From the NCBI RefSeq assembly GCF_047663525.1, contig NC_092588.1, positions 141,010,001 to 141,074,000 of the forward strand: 64,000 nucleotides of DNA, in the 5' to 3' direction. This DNA comes from Anas platyrhynchos. Taxonomy: Eukaryota > Chordata > Aves > Anseriformes > Anatidae. The notes beneath the pieces were generated by a model. It saw only the letters and a program-made list of their open reading frames with translations. It did no database searches and was not told where the DNA came from. Of this stretch, positions 40,401 to 49,499 are shown in pieces (positions within the stretch are counted from its first letter, which is position 1; each line of letters starts with the position of its first letter). The translations under genes were made by a program, and so were the position numbers.

Positions 40401-43400
40401 AAAGCTGGAATACTATTTACTTTCTCAGCTTATGCTATTAGTGAGAATCTACACATGATTTTTTTTTTTTAATTATTATTTTATTATTTTTTTTTTTGTT
40501 AAGCAGGACCCAATATTTTAGAGACCCTATGTGCATGTACTAATTTATTGCATCTGGCTCCAGAATGACAAACAGCTGATAGCTTGGGTATCTTTACAGT
40601 GGGTTTCACAGCCATTACAGTTGGTATACACACACCAGTTGTTCAAGAGGTAGAGTCCAACAGCTGCAGAACAATCTGATGATGCACCGAGGAATTCAGC
40701 ATTGCAGCCACTAAAAATCTCCAAATACCTGAACTTGTGCCACTAAAAGCTGCAAGACAGCTTGAATTTTCCTGCTAAACTATTTGAATGATCAAAAATG
40801 TAACATCCAATTTCCAGTGGACGTTACAGACATTTCTTTACACTCTGCTTTCCAATCCAGTTAGGTGCACTAAAAGTACTCTCACCAAATCAGACCTTTT
40901 AAAAGATAGTGAAGACCCTGTACCCCTTAAATTCCACAGCCTACTGTGATAATGACAACGCTGGTTCACATCCAGCCTCTTCCTCTTCTGGAGAATCTGA
41001 ATCATAAGGAATGCAATGACACCTTCCTATATGCACATGGGAGACTTGATTGCAGTCTTTGTTACAGAGAACATTTAAGTACACATATTTTCTTAAAGTA
41101 AGGCGGACTTATTGGGGCCAAATGAAGCAATGGAGAAATAAGCTGTTTCACTATTGACTGTTGTGGCTAACAAACCATTACAAGATGTAATTACTATCAC
41201 TTCCTTCTGTACACAAGAACTACTGACCTGGCTTAAATATCTATTTCTAGAAAAGGTTGAATAGTTATGAATTCCAGCTGCAGAGAGATACCTCGTTTCT
41301 TTACAGGGTACATCTGCAACCCCATCTTTTTGCTTTACAGGTCATACTGTCTATCTTAGATGGCTGGCAGAAGAAGTAGATGGCATTTTCAGATCTCACA
41401 AGTACTATACATCTTAATGATGTATAGTAGCTGAGATGAAAAGGTAATCTAGTGTCAGGCTTTGCTAGAACCTCTTTAAAGCCTGAGCTTTTCATCAGTC
41501 TAAGACACATGTGAAGTTTTGGAAAGGTATTATAGATTTCTCACATTTCAGTGAACTGCAGACAAGTATACTTAATTCGTGTAGGACATGTTTATGTTAC
41601 AGTGGGGATAAGGAGATGATGTATGGACTTATGTGGCTGAATTATGTTTACCATTTGAAGGCTACAGACTGAATATTTAAGGCAGTTCTTATAGCCGTTG
41701 TATCTAGCTATTTATGTCTGCATTTGTGGGGGAAAAAGAATCATAATTGAAAAGGGCTTTTCATATCTATTGATGGTAGTACCCAAGTAATTGTCATACT
41801 CAGCATTGCAGGAGTTAAGAAAAAATAAACATGAGAGATCTTAATCCTCATTTGGATACTTGAAGTACCAGTTTAAATGATTAACAACACAATTCTGAAG
41901 AAAATAAAATGATTTATTTCAGAAGTTATTTAGAGACAGAAGGAACAAAGAGAAACATGAAAAGAAGTAATTAAGTAAATTCTGTAAGAAGCAGTAGGAC
42001 ACAGATGGACTTTTTGTAACTGAAATGTTCATGTATGGAACAAAAATTGCATTGAAAACAATATTTTATTAAAGATTTATAATTTTTAAAATGTTTTTGT
42101 TAAGTATTTATAGAAGCATTTTGCATATATATATTTTTAATTAAAAACTAGACCAAAAGAGGCAGTACAACTACAAACCCTTGTTCAGACTATCACTGAT
42201 AAATTATGTGAAATTAATAGAGCACTGTAGATTATTTTAGTCAAAGTACTTACCTTTAGCGAGGGTAACGTACTAGTATTTTCCCATCGTAGTGTTTTCT
42301 ATAAAAATAATGAGACTAGAAGTATACTTTGTAGAAGGTGTTTAAAGATTTCCACATTCAGACAATGAGATTATGGTCTTTTTTAGAAAAAGAACATACC
42401 ATTTTAGCCCTTCCTTTTTCTTGACATTCCTGCAGTTTTCTTTCCAGATTTTTAATTATGGACTCCTTCTCACGCAGTTTGTTACGTAAAAGCCTCAAAA
42501 GCTTTCCTGGTGAACATTCTGTGTCTTCTATATTTATGTTGTAATACTTCTATTACAAGAAGAGATTCTTGAATGACAGTCTTGCATAAACCACACAGAC
42601 TTTCTTTTTTTTAAACTCTATTATTATTATTTGTAATTTAAATAAATCATGGGACATATTTTATATTCCAGAGTTCTGTTATGGTATTGAAAATAAAATT
42701 TTACTGTATCTGACATTTCAAATATATAAGCAAGAAGTACATTATATCTAATACACAATCTATAATACCATTAAAAAATACAAAGAAAAATTGGGAAAAA
42801 AATGCATATCTAATATATTTCAAACAAACAAACAAACAAAACCTCATATAATAAAATATGCAGAAAGTAGAGCATACGTACAGTGTGGCAAGATCATAAA
42901 TGGTTTGGTTTGGAAGGGACCTTAAAGCTCACCCAGTTCCACTCCCTTGCCATGGACAGGGACACCTTGCACCAGACCAGGTTTCCCAAAGCCCCATCCA
43001 GCCTGGCCTTGGACACCTCCAGGGATGGGGCATCCACAGCTTCTCTGGGCAGCCTGGGCCAGAGCCTCACCACACTCACAGTAACAAATTTACCATTACC
43101 CCTTGTCCCATCACTATATTCCCTGACAAAGAGTCCCTCCCCAGCTTTTCTGTAGGCCCCTTGGAGGTACTGAAAGGCTGCTGTAAGGTCTCCCAGGAGC
43201 TCCAGGCTGAACATCCCCAGCTCCCTCAGCCTGTCTTCATCGGAGAAGTGCTCCAGCCCCTTGGTCATCTTCATAGCCTTCCTCTGGACCCTCTCTAACA
43301 GCTCCACATCCTTCCTGTGGGCCCCAGGGCTGAACGCACGGCTCCAGGTGGGGTCTCACAAGAGCAGAGCAGAGGGGCAGAATCCCCTCCCTCGCCCTGC

Positions 43401-45067
43401 TGGCCACACTCCTTTTGATGCAGCCCAGGATCCGGATGGCTTTCTGGGCTGCGAGCACACATTGCCAGCTCATGTCAAGCTTCTCGTCGACCAACACCCC
43501 CAAGTCTTTCTCCACAGGGCTGCTCTCAATCTATTCTCTGCCCAGCCTGTATTTATGCTTGGGATTGCCCCAGCCCAGGTGCAGGACCTTACACTTGGCC
43601 TTGTTGAACCCCATGAGATTCGCACAGGCCCACCTCTCAGGCCTGCCCAGGTCCCTGTGGATGCCATCCCTTCCCTCCTGCATGTCGACTGCACCACACA
43701 GCTCGGTGTCATCCACAAACTTGCTGAGGGTGCAATTAAGTGAAGATAAACTATTAAAATGTTAACTTCTGAATTCCTGGCATTTATTTTTGCTTCTTGA
43801 TTGCACTAGTACAGTTCTTAAATTGCATTAAAGCATTAAAAAATAAGCATCTACAATGGATGATTTACTTCCTATGTAGTCAAAAAATAAAAATAAGATT
43901 TTCAAAGAAAAAAATGTGCAGCCTCCCACTATACAGAAATGTGTATCCATGGTGTATATATATATAGGGCCAACAACTGGCCATTACGAAACACTAAGCT
44001 TAGAAGTGTGTGTGAGCTCTCCCCTCATGAGTACCTAGACACCTAGTTTAAATCTTTTTCCAAGGTCAGGTGATTAAATATTTTTTAACTTTCTTAAAAT
44101 ATTAATATGAGCAGCAATAGCTACCTCTAGTGCAATACCCTAAGAACTGTAGCACTTACTGAGGAATTGAAAGAAGCAGGGTTCGATTCTTTCCCCAGAT
44201 ACAGTGGAGTCAAACTCAGTTCCTTCTCAGAGCACTCTACTTTCTGAGCTTGCATGCCTAGCATGGGGTCAATCTTTACCTGGTCGCTAAACCTGGTCTG
44301 AAAGTATCCAAGAATAATGCAAGATTTTCCAAAAGGAAAGAAAACCAAAGGGAATGTGACCCTGAAATTCAATTCCCTGCTGCTACTACACACTCCATGG
44401 AATTCAAAAGCTTTGTTTGTTTGTTTGTTTTAACCACAGAGTGATTACATGAACTAGAATTGGGAAAGAGAACTTTTCACACACAAAATAAAGCTTCCAT
44501 TATTCCAGATGGTCTGTGTAGCAGTTACTTGATCACATGTAGACATTCACATTTTAGCTTTCACACTTTGCTTTTTTAATAGAAGAAGAAAGACAAAATT
44601 TAAGTTCCATACTTTCTAAGTTGGATCATTATTACTGTTCCCATTACACTCAAACCTGTTAATAAAAGTTTGCAGCACAGTCCCTAGAGGGCAGTAGAAA
44701 GTCACTCTGAGTGCACATGATCAGTCATCATTATCTCTATCTGGCAGCCTCAGTGTTCAATTATCAAATTTATCAAGACATTTTCAATTTTTGTTGAATG
44801 GAATTTTATGTGATCACTATGCTTCTGCTTCTGAAGAGACCCAGTTATAGACTGTCTACATTTATAGTAACATAATTACAAAAGCAGAGCACTATATTCT
44901 ATATTAAGCCAACTTCATCCACCTTTTACAGCTGCCACATCTTTACTGTGAATTCAAACAAGTTTACCTTCCCACTGGCCAGTAGTTCCAGGAGATCCCT
45001 TCATTTGCTCTGGCTTTACTATCCTCATGCAAAAATAAGCACTGACTGCCTATATGGGTCTAATCCT

Positions 45068-45102
<35 letters not shown>

Positions 45103-45603
45103 TTTGTGGTCATTTATTTTTCACTAGTCAAGAAACGCAAAGTTGTGTAATTTTTGCTTTCTTCCACTGATGCCTACTAATATACTCCCTATGTATGAGG
45201 TAGTAACACTGTTACTTATCTAAAACTATATTCAAGAATGTTAAACTGCCCACTTTAATACTAGAGGGGGGAAAAACAGTACTTGTAAAAACAACATTTT
45301 GTGTTCATTATATTATTTCTACTTAATATAGTTTACATGCTTAGCCTTCATGGAAAATTTAAACATATCCTTCTCCATATTTAAGGAGTGTACTGACTTA
45401 TGACATATTACTACTCCAATCAGCAGTCTACTACCACGTTAATGGTTAAAACCCACCTCAATATTTCCTCTGAGAATAGCCAATGCATCACATAACTGTT
45501 GTTGGTAGCTCTGACGAATTTGGATTTCTTTCTGCAATTTGATGAGCAATAATAGGAGGCAGACAATCACTAAATAATCAAACAAACCCAAACAAACAAA
45601 CAA

Positions 45604-45649
<46 letters not shown>

Positions 45650-48600
45650 CAAGAACTTGAACTGTGCCTTCTTTTAAGAAAATTAAATACTATTAAAACT
45701 CTTGAATTTGAAAGAAAAAATACTAAGCTTATGTCCCTTTTCTATCATTTTTTTCCCCTGACACATTCTTCAATTCCTTTACAGCTTTTGGCTAATTAAT
45801 CAAACTGTATTTCTTCCTCTATAAAAGGTAGGTTCCCAACTGCTTTAAATACAAGCACTTATGAAATAAGGGTTGTTTCAGATGTTTAAAATAGGAATTC
45901 ATACCTTTCCTTTTTTTTTTTAACTTTTGCTTTTTTATGCTCATATCAGAACCTTAAAAATGAGGTTGAATCTTTGCTCGTACTTCTTCCTTGTAGTGAG
46001 TGCAACCTAGTTGCAACATGATTGACTACAAGCATTAATGCTGTCATGGACTTTGATCCATGAGACCCTGAAGATCTCATGGAAGGTCCTAAAGATCACT
46101 GAATATATACTTTCAAATAAATGTATGGGAACAGAACAGTAAATAATGGATGCACACAAAGTGTGCTACATTTCTTGCTTGTTACAATATTATTATGAAG
46201 AATTTTACTAGAAATAACTACACTAGAATTTAAGACATTTTCATAGCTATCATTGTTAGTATGCAGAGAGTACAACATAATCCATGTTATGTTAATTGCA
46301 AATTTGCAAAAGACACCTTACACAGTAATTTTTTTTTAAATCTATGCTAGCATTTTACTTTATTTTCTTATTTTCAATACTTCTGTGAATTGCTTTTTAT
46401 TAAGTAAAATATGATATTAAGCCACACAAGGAGTCTATATGAATGAGAACTGACATATATTGAAAATTAACATAGAAGTGACCAAGAATTTTTCTCTTTA
46501 CCCGTTTATGAAAAGACTCAATGTCTGTCAGTCTATCCTTTATATATTTACAGAGATTTGAAGCCTGCTCTTCAATTTTTTTTTCATATTGCGCTTGAAT
46601 GGTGCTTTTGTAGATGGACAAATCTTGCTGGAGGGATTGAGCGAGCTAAAAATCAAAATTCTGCTATTATTTATTTTTATATACAAAGTAAGATAAACAA
46701 ATAAAAGTTTAACCATTCCATTACTGTGTTCAAGACTATCATCATTCACAGGTGGCATCATTCATTCACCTAAACACAAGTATCTAATGCATTTCTATGC
46801 CCTGTTATATGTAAAGATATTTAGCTTTCTCAAAATGAAGCATTTTAGGAATACAAAAATCTGCCAAATGGTAACTACTCAGATTTTGCAGAACAGATCC
46901 ATACACGTGTATCAATACAGACATCAAAATGAAAGCCTAGAAGTGTTCAAAACCTGTTCATTAAATTTAAGTTAGTACTCTGCAAAGTATTTTACAGGAA
47001 CAGCACAAAAATATCTGCATTTTTGCAAAAAGTGACAGAGGAAGTGTTGTAGAAAATTCACTCTATTTTTCACTGACTTAGATGAGCAAAACAGAAATCT
47101 TCCAGGGAAATGAAGTAGAAAGCGATATTGCTTCCACAAATTGTACCAAAAGCACTGAATTTTAATTCTTGTGTATATTTACACACCATTTGAAAATTGG
47201 AAAGTGTTTTTTTTTTGTTTTTTTTTTTTTTTTTTTTAGGAAATTAACTTTTTGCACACATAATTATTTTATATCCTGAACCACCTTCTTTTGCAATTTC
47301 TAACACAGTTAAGGGACAGACAGAAATGTCTCATTTTGATGGAATGGATCTCCCTCCACAGGTCTCTAGAGGCACCAGTCTTCCTTCACAAATTGTTAAA
47401 GCATTTATGTTAAGCAGGCTGCAATGTTCCTCATTATGGACTGCATTCTTCCTCCAAAATCTAAGCATTAAATTTCAGTGAAACACTGTTTAGGTTACAC
47501 ATATTACTGTGCAACAGCAGATAATACCATTTGGACCTTCCTTCTAACTTACTCTGTATATGATTCGTGCAAAGCGGAAGCACTGGAGTATTTTATTAAA
47601 TCTCCTTAAATGGATGTTTTAGGTCACCTTATAGGTGGGTATTTATTATTATATATAGGTGGGTCACCTTGTAGGTAGGTATCAATGGAATGGATAGGCC
47701 CACATTCAATTCCAGACTTACAGCCCCTATCAAACAAGATTAAGTCTTCAGAATTTATCATTTTCAGCATTAAACAATGGTAATCCCTACATAATCTTCT
47801 CTGATGCAACAGTGTGCTATTCTACTTTGAAAACAAAAAATTATGTAATTTGTCTGAAATAGGTATATGAAGACAGAAAAAAAGTCAAAACAGATCGCTT
47901 AAATATTACACAAAATAGAGATGACTGACAAAAGTATGTATACCACGAGAAAAACTAATACTTTCCTAATCTACCTTGATTAAAGCTTGCGTAGCAGTTG
48001 CTAGCTCATTTAATTCTGGGATGTCTTTGATATCTGTTTGCGTTGCATGATCTCTGCTGGCACATCCTATTTTTAAATCATCTGAAATGCAAGACCTGCA
48101 AAAACAGACAGATTTGGAAAACAAAACAAAACAAAACAAAACCATACTTTAAATAGTATAGTAGTTGCTTTAATAAAGTTAATCGATCTATTAATAATGG
48201 ATATTCAGAGATAAAGTGCCTATAATTTATTTTTTCATTTCATTTGTATGGCTTTTGTAAGATAAAGTGTAGCAAACACATCAGTAGCTTCTTTCTGTAT
48301 TTTTGTTTCATGAAGACAAATGTTTTCAATCAAATACTGAGTAACAACTAAAATTCAAGCAACTCTACCATTATAAAAGAAAATGCTAAAGAAGTGTTTG
48401 CATTCTAAGAGAAAATAGATATTTTTCAGTGTTCTTTAGAGAAATACATCAGACCAAAAACTGGACTGTAGACTTATTTAGGAGCTTGATCTTCTATTTC
48501 ACTGAAAAAAAAAATATTATTTGTATATTACTGATTTCCTCAAAATGACACTTAATGCCGTTACAATCTTAATAAAGCATTAGATCATTGGATTGTTAAA

Positions 48601-49153
48601 TATTTAGGATTTTTGGTGCTGTCAGAATTCTGTTATAAAAGGATAGCGTCAGACATTTCTTGCCCAGGTCTACCTAATTTGTAAGTGATCAAAACTGGGC
48701 AAATTGACTCAAAATTTTAATGTCACTCAGTCAGAGGTCTTCTGAAGACCCCTTTATTCTGTGAACATTCAGGCACATTCCCAGTAGTATTACTGTTGAA
48801 TATGAGCGGCTGTGACGCTGTATCAATCCCCAGATCTCAGCGTTTTAGGGTGGGATGCATGAAACCTCTCACCGACGTGAGATTACACTGTGAGAAGCAC
48901 AACCAAAAGGAAAGAATAACCGTGGGCTACATTAACTTTAATTTTGCGTGAAGGGAGACTCCTTTCAATTTAAGCACAAGGAGATTCCCCACGACCGGCC
49001 TCACCGGTGCTGGGGTTGGGGTTGGGGCTGGTGCTGGGGCTGGGGCCGAGGCAGGCGGCAGGGCAGCGCCAGCAGCTCCAGCGTCGCCGGGGCGAGGTAG
49101 CGGGCCCATGGCTGCGGGCAGGCGGCGGCCGCCCCCGCCTCACTGCCGCTCAT
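9973..49153 (-). CDS. C10orf67: C10orf67-like coiled-coil protein, 15 coding exons (gene-level entry)
   Basis: Fifteen coding segments were identified by reading the minus strand; they are listed separately. Every junction has GT...AG sites, the phases match at every join, and the total is 1437 nt: 478 codons plus TGA. The protein has a Pro/Gln-rich N-terminus, then long charged helical stretches rich in Glu, Lys, Gln and Leu (about residues 85-410) typical of coiled coils, then a tail with a CPVC motif at 425-428. No enzyme motif was seen. The assignment to C10orf67 (human about 551 residues, annotated as mitochondrial and of unknown function) rests mainly on position and strand: in human it lies in reverse orientation between PTF1A and OTUD1. 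It also rests on the coiled-coil nature of the product. Individual exon boundaries could be off at the NAGNAG site of exon 10, and a further 3' untranslated exon is likely. The exon chain is strongly supported; the gene name is inferred from synteny. Confidence 0.85.
11655..11739 (-). CDS. C10orf67: C10orf67-like exon 14
   Basis: The exon is 85 nt, phase 0 in and one base out, residues 423-450. It starts [18 protein letters not shown]. The CPVC pair (C425, C428) is reminiscent of half a zinc knuckle, but no second Cys/His pair was found nearby. The acceptor is CTTACAG and the donor is TAT|GTAAGTA. Confidence 0.85.
12871..12958 (-). CDS. C10orf67: C10orf67-like exon 13
   Basis: The exon is 88 nt, completing a Ser codon and then reading [20 protein letters not shown] and on to residue 422, phase 0 out. 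The acceptor is AATCTTTTCAG and the donor is ACA|GTAAGT, both near consensus. Confidence 0.88.
12959..17827. other. Intron between exons 13 and 12
   Basis: AT-rich, with no coding exon or recognisable mobile element. One CTCF-like motif lies at 15103. A slightly GC-richer, non-repetitive section at about 16040-17290 carries no convincing frame. Confidence 0.6.
15103..15116 (+). promoter_or_regulatory. CTCF-like motif
   Basis: CCACAAGAGGGCTC matches the CTCF core CCASYAGRKGGC at 11 of 12 positions. One of three such motifs in the same orientation in this gene. Confidence 0.4.
17828..17887 (-). CDS. C10orf67: C10orf67-like exon 12 (60 nt)
   Basis: It completes an Arg codon, then reads [19 protein letters not shown] (residues 373-392) and leaves two bases. 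It lies 90 bases after exon 11. The acceptor is CTATCTTAG and the donor is CAG|GTTTAG, which is weaker than most here. Confidence 0.78.
17978..18075 (-). CDS. C10orf67: C10orf67-like exon 11
   Basis: The exon is 98 nt, phase 0 in and two bases out. Residues 341-372 include [20 protein letters not shown]. The acceptor is ACATTTAG and the donor is AAG|GTAGTA. Confidence 0.85.
18735..18865 (+). mobile_element. MIR-like SINE relic
   Basis: Contains CTGTGTGACCTTGG followed about 70 bases later by GAAATGTTGTGAG and an ATAAATGT end. This is the order of conserved segments in MIR/CORE-SINE elements. It is very diverged and was identified by recall of the consensus only. Confidence 0.4.
19045..19382 (+). 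mobile_element. CR1 LINE 3' fragment, plus orientation
   Basis: Reads through GAGACCCCATCACTCTCTGC, TTAGGAAGAATTTCTTCATAG, GTGGTGGAGTCCCCACCCCTG and GGTCTTTTCCAACCTAAGTG, the usual order of the last 350 bases of a CR1 element. Confidence 0.88.
19383..19441 (-). mobile_element. CR1 LINE 3' fragment, minus orientation, abutting the previous one
   Basis: CATAGAATGATTTGGGTTGG and the following 40 bases are the reverse complement of a CR1 3' end. It abuts the plus-oriented copy tail to tail. Confidence 0.85.
20048..20078 (+). repeat. Poly(T) run, 31 bases
   Basis: Uninterrupted T run in an intron. Confidence 0.95.
22050..22066 (-). mobile_element. Possible CR1 terminal scrap
   Basis: CACAGAATCACAGAATCA is the tandem octamer seen at CR1 3' ends, but no CR1 body follows. 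It may be chance or a very short insertion. Confidence 0.35.
22424..22458 (+). repeat. (GTAT)n microsatellite
   Basis: About eight imperfect GTAT/GTAC units. Confidence 0.85.
24164..24188 (+). repeat. (ATTT)n microsatellite
   Basis: About six ATTT units ending in ATTC. Confidence 0.85.
25318..25407 (+). repeat. (TACATA)n hexamer microsatellite, about 15 copies
   Basis: Near-perfect TACATA units over 90 bases. The Ile-His and Tyr-Val frames across it are artefacts of the repeat. Confidence 0.97.
26524..26589 (-). CDS. C10orf67: C10orf67-like exon 10
   Basis: The exon is 66 nt (22 codons), residues 319-340, including [20 protein letters not shown]. The acceptor is a tandem TAGCAG (NAGNAG), so an extra Gln codon (exon to 26592) may be included in some transcripts without changing frame. 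The donor is GAA|GTATGC. Confidence 0.82.
26590..29822. other. Intron between exons 10 and 9
   Basis: AT-rich; contains an AT dinucleotide tract (separate entry) and nothing else recognised. Confidence 0.6.
29626..29731 (+). repeat. AT-rich (TATA)n tract with palindromes
   Basis: About 105 bases of TA/ATATAT interspersed with ATGTTAT and ATACAT units, with extensive self-complementarity. It lies about 90 bases from the exon 9 donor. Confidence 0.95.
29823..29888 (-). CDS. C10orf67: C10orf67-like exon 9
   Basis: The exon is 66 nt (22 codons, phase 0 to 0), residues 297-318, including [20 protein letters not shown]. The acceptor is ATATTTTAG and the donor is GTG|GTAAGA. Confidence 0.88.
32497..32630 (-). 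mobile_element. MIR-like SINE relic
   Basis: GGGAAACTTGG...CTAAGGTCACAAAGAAAGTCAATGG...TTTAGAACTCCAGTGCC follows the reverse-complement order of a MIR element (GAAACTGAGG, AAGGTCACACAGC, GAACCCAGG). It is diverged; identified by recall of the consensus. Confidence 0.5.
32657..32678 (+). repeat. Poly(T) run
   Basis: About 21 T in a row. Confidence 0.9.
33511..33569 (-). CDS. C10orf67: C10orf67-like exon 8
   Basis: The exon is 59 nt with acceptor TTGTTTTCAG. It completes Asp 277 and encodes [19 protein letters not shown] to residue 296, ending in phase 0. A nearby AG four bases downstream would shift the frame into a stop, so the first AG is chosen. The donor is AAG|GTACTG. Confidence 0.88.
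34733..34877 (-). CDS. C10orf67: C10orf67-like exon 7
   Basis: The exon is 145 nt, entering in phase 0 and leaving with one base of a split Asp codon. Residues 229-276 include [20 protein letters not shown], a strong coiled coil preceded by an acidic and then Lys-rich stretch. The acceptor is CTTTTAG and the donor is TAG|GTAAAA. Confidence 0.92.
36548..36581. repeat. Perfect 15-bp inverted repeat with 4-base loop
   Basis: TAAGAGTATGAGCAA, a loop AATA, then its exact reverse complement. Within an intron and not part of a recognised element. Confidence 0.95.
37833..37846 (+). promoter_or_regulatory. CTCF-like motif
   Basis: CCACAAGAGGGTGC matches the CTCF core CCASYAGRKGGC with two mismatches (Y to A, C to T) in the long intron between exons 7 and 6. 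Confidence 0.35.
42254..42298 (-). CDS. C10orf67: C10orf67-like exon 6 (45 nt)
   Basis: This small exon (15 codons, phase 0 to 0) encodes [15 protein letters not shown], residues 214-228. The acceptor follows ATTTTTATAG and the donor is AAG|GTAAGT, a full consensus. It is separated from exon 5 by only 101 bases, an unusually short intron for this gene. Confidence 0.85.
42400..42549 (-). CDS. C10orf67: C10orf67-like exon 5
   Basis: The exon is 150 nt (50 codons, phase 0 to 0), residues 164-213. It includes [20 protein letters not shown], a clear heptad-like coiled coil. The acceptor is TTGTAATAG and the donor is ATG|GTATGT. Confidence 0.9.
42824..42841 (+). repeat. (AAAC)n microsatellite
   Basis: Four to five AAAC units just before the CR1 copy. 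Confidence 0.85.
42893..43734 (-). mobile_element. CR1 LINE, 5'-truncated, with reverse-transcriptase C-terminal remnant
   Basis: About 840 bases in reverse orientation. The 3' end is at 42893 (ATGGTTTGGTTTGGAAGGGA on the plus strand). On the minus strand, broken frames give parts of the CR1 ORF2 tail: [20 protein letters not shown] (43716-43531), [20 protein letters not shown] (43515-43237), then [20 protein letters not shown] (43307-42894). The frames are shifted against each other, so the copy is dead. It sits in the intron between exons 5 and 4. Confidence 0.95.
44408..44431 (+). repeat. (TTTG)n microsatellite
   Basis: About four TTTG units and a T-rich end. Confidence 0.8.
44681..44694 (+). 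promoter_or_regulatory. CTCF-like motif
   Basis: TCCCTAGAGGGCAG matches the CTCF core with the full AGAGGGCAG half and two mismatches on the left, in the intron between exons 5 and 4. Confidence 0.4.
45072..45097 (+). repeat. Poly(T) run, 26 bases
   Basis: Uninterrupted T run in the intron between exons 5 and 4. Confidence 0.95.
45457..45531 (-). CDS. C10orf67: C10orf67-like exon 4
   Basis: The exon is 75 nt (25 codons, phase 0 to 0), residues 139-163, including [20 protein letters not shown]. The acceptor is CAAATTGCAG and the donor is GAG|GTGGGT. Confidence 0.88.
45604..45648 (+). repeat. (AAT)n microsatellite, about 14 copies
   Basis: Perfect AAT units about 75 bases from the exon 4 acceptor, on the intron side. 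Confidence 0.97.
46502..46645 (-). CDS. C10orf67: C10orf67-like exon 3
   Basis: The exon is 144 nt (48 codons, phase 0 to 0), residues 91-138. It includes [20 protein letters not shown], a strongly helical, charged stretch. The acceptor is TTTTTAG and the donor is CGG|GTAAAG. Confidence 0.9.
47207..47238 (+). repeat. Poly(T) run with one G
   Basis: Ten T, one G, then 21 T. Confidence 0.95.
47975..48095 (-). CDS. C10orf67: C10orf67-like exon 2
   Basis: The exon is 121 nt, with acceptor TTTTTGCAG and donor AAG|GTAG. It encodes residues 50-90, beginning [10 protein letters not shown] and ending ATATQALIK. It starts by completing the Arg codon of exon 1 and ends in phase 0. Confidence 0.87.
48118..48142 (+). 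repeat. (AAAAC)5 microsatellite
   Basis: Five AAAAC units beside the exon 2 acceptor; on the minus strand they form a GTTTT-rich stretch upstream of the polypyrimidine tract. Confidence 0.9.
49005..49153 (-). CDS. C10orf67: C10orf67-like exon 1 (start codon exon)
   Basis: The exon starts ATG AGC GGC (MSGSEAG) and encodes residues 1-49 plus two bases. It ends at a consensus donor CCG|GTGAGG (plus-strand CTCAC before 49005). A second ATG at 49109-49107 opens another frame, but only the 49153 ATG gives the phase needed to join exon 2 (CG + G = Arg). The segment has Arg and Leu in its first 37 residues and a Pro-Gln-rich end from a GGGGTT/GGGGCT repeat. The leader could be a weak mitochondrial targeting peptide, which is inference. 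Confidence 0.8.
49012..49046 (+). repeat. GGGGTT/GGGGCT hexamer repeat with G-quadruplex potential
   Basis: Five runs of four G separated mostly by TT or CT lie on the plus strand. It encodes the Pro-Gln-rich end of exon 1 on the minus strand and ends about eight bases from the exon 1 donor. Confidence 0.8.
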
Positions 49154-49499
49154 GGCCGGGCTGGGCCGCGCCGGGGCCGCCGCGCCGCACCCGTGGCAAC
49201 CAGCGCCCGCCCCGGCAGGCGGAGCGCAGCGGGGACGCTTCCGTTCGGGAAGGGGAAGCGGCGGCTGTCACAGGGGGCCCGCGGCCCCCCCGGGGTGGGT
49301 GGGGTGCGTTTCGTCTGCTCGTCAGCCCCCTCTGCCTTCCAGGTAATGGGTGTGTGGTTAGGAGCAGCTGCCTGCCCGCGGGAGCTGCTGGATTGAAATG
49401 TAAATGGTGAGGCCCTGTTGGGTTTGCACTGAGCGGGACCTGAGGAGAGCTGGTGCGCTGTGCCTAAATTCCTGGCAGGTAAAGAAAATCCCCCCCTCC

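Larger units (their letters stand above)
34878..42253. other. Longest clean intron (exons 7-6)
   Basis: About 7.4 kb without recognisable mobile elements. It holds a GC-richer block (35020-35530), a perfect inverted repeat (36548-36581) and one CTCF-like motif (37833). Confidence 0.6.
48985..49480. promoter_or_regulatory. CpG-island promoter of the C10orf67-like gene
   Basis: A GC- and CpG-rich block surrounds exon 1 and extends about 330 bases beyond its start codon, with AT-rich sequence on both sides. It is the likely promoter for the minus-strand gene. On the plus strand it also contains CCAG|GTAATG (about 49338-49347), a possible donor of a divergent non-coding transcript. Reading frames across it on the plus strand are GC-rich chance frames. 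Confidence 0.7.

Noticed and set aside
42883-43765. Plus-strand frames across the CR1 copy
   Set aside because: They are antisense shadows of a reversed CR1 ORF2 remnant.
48927-49109. 60-codon minus-strand frame starting at 49109 as the start of the C10orf67-like protein
   Set aside because: It reads through the consensus donor and its phase does not fit exon 2. The ATG at 49153 does.
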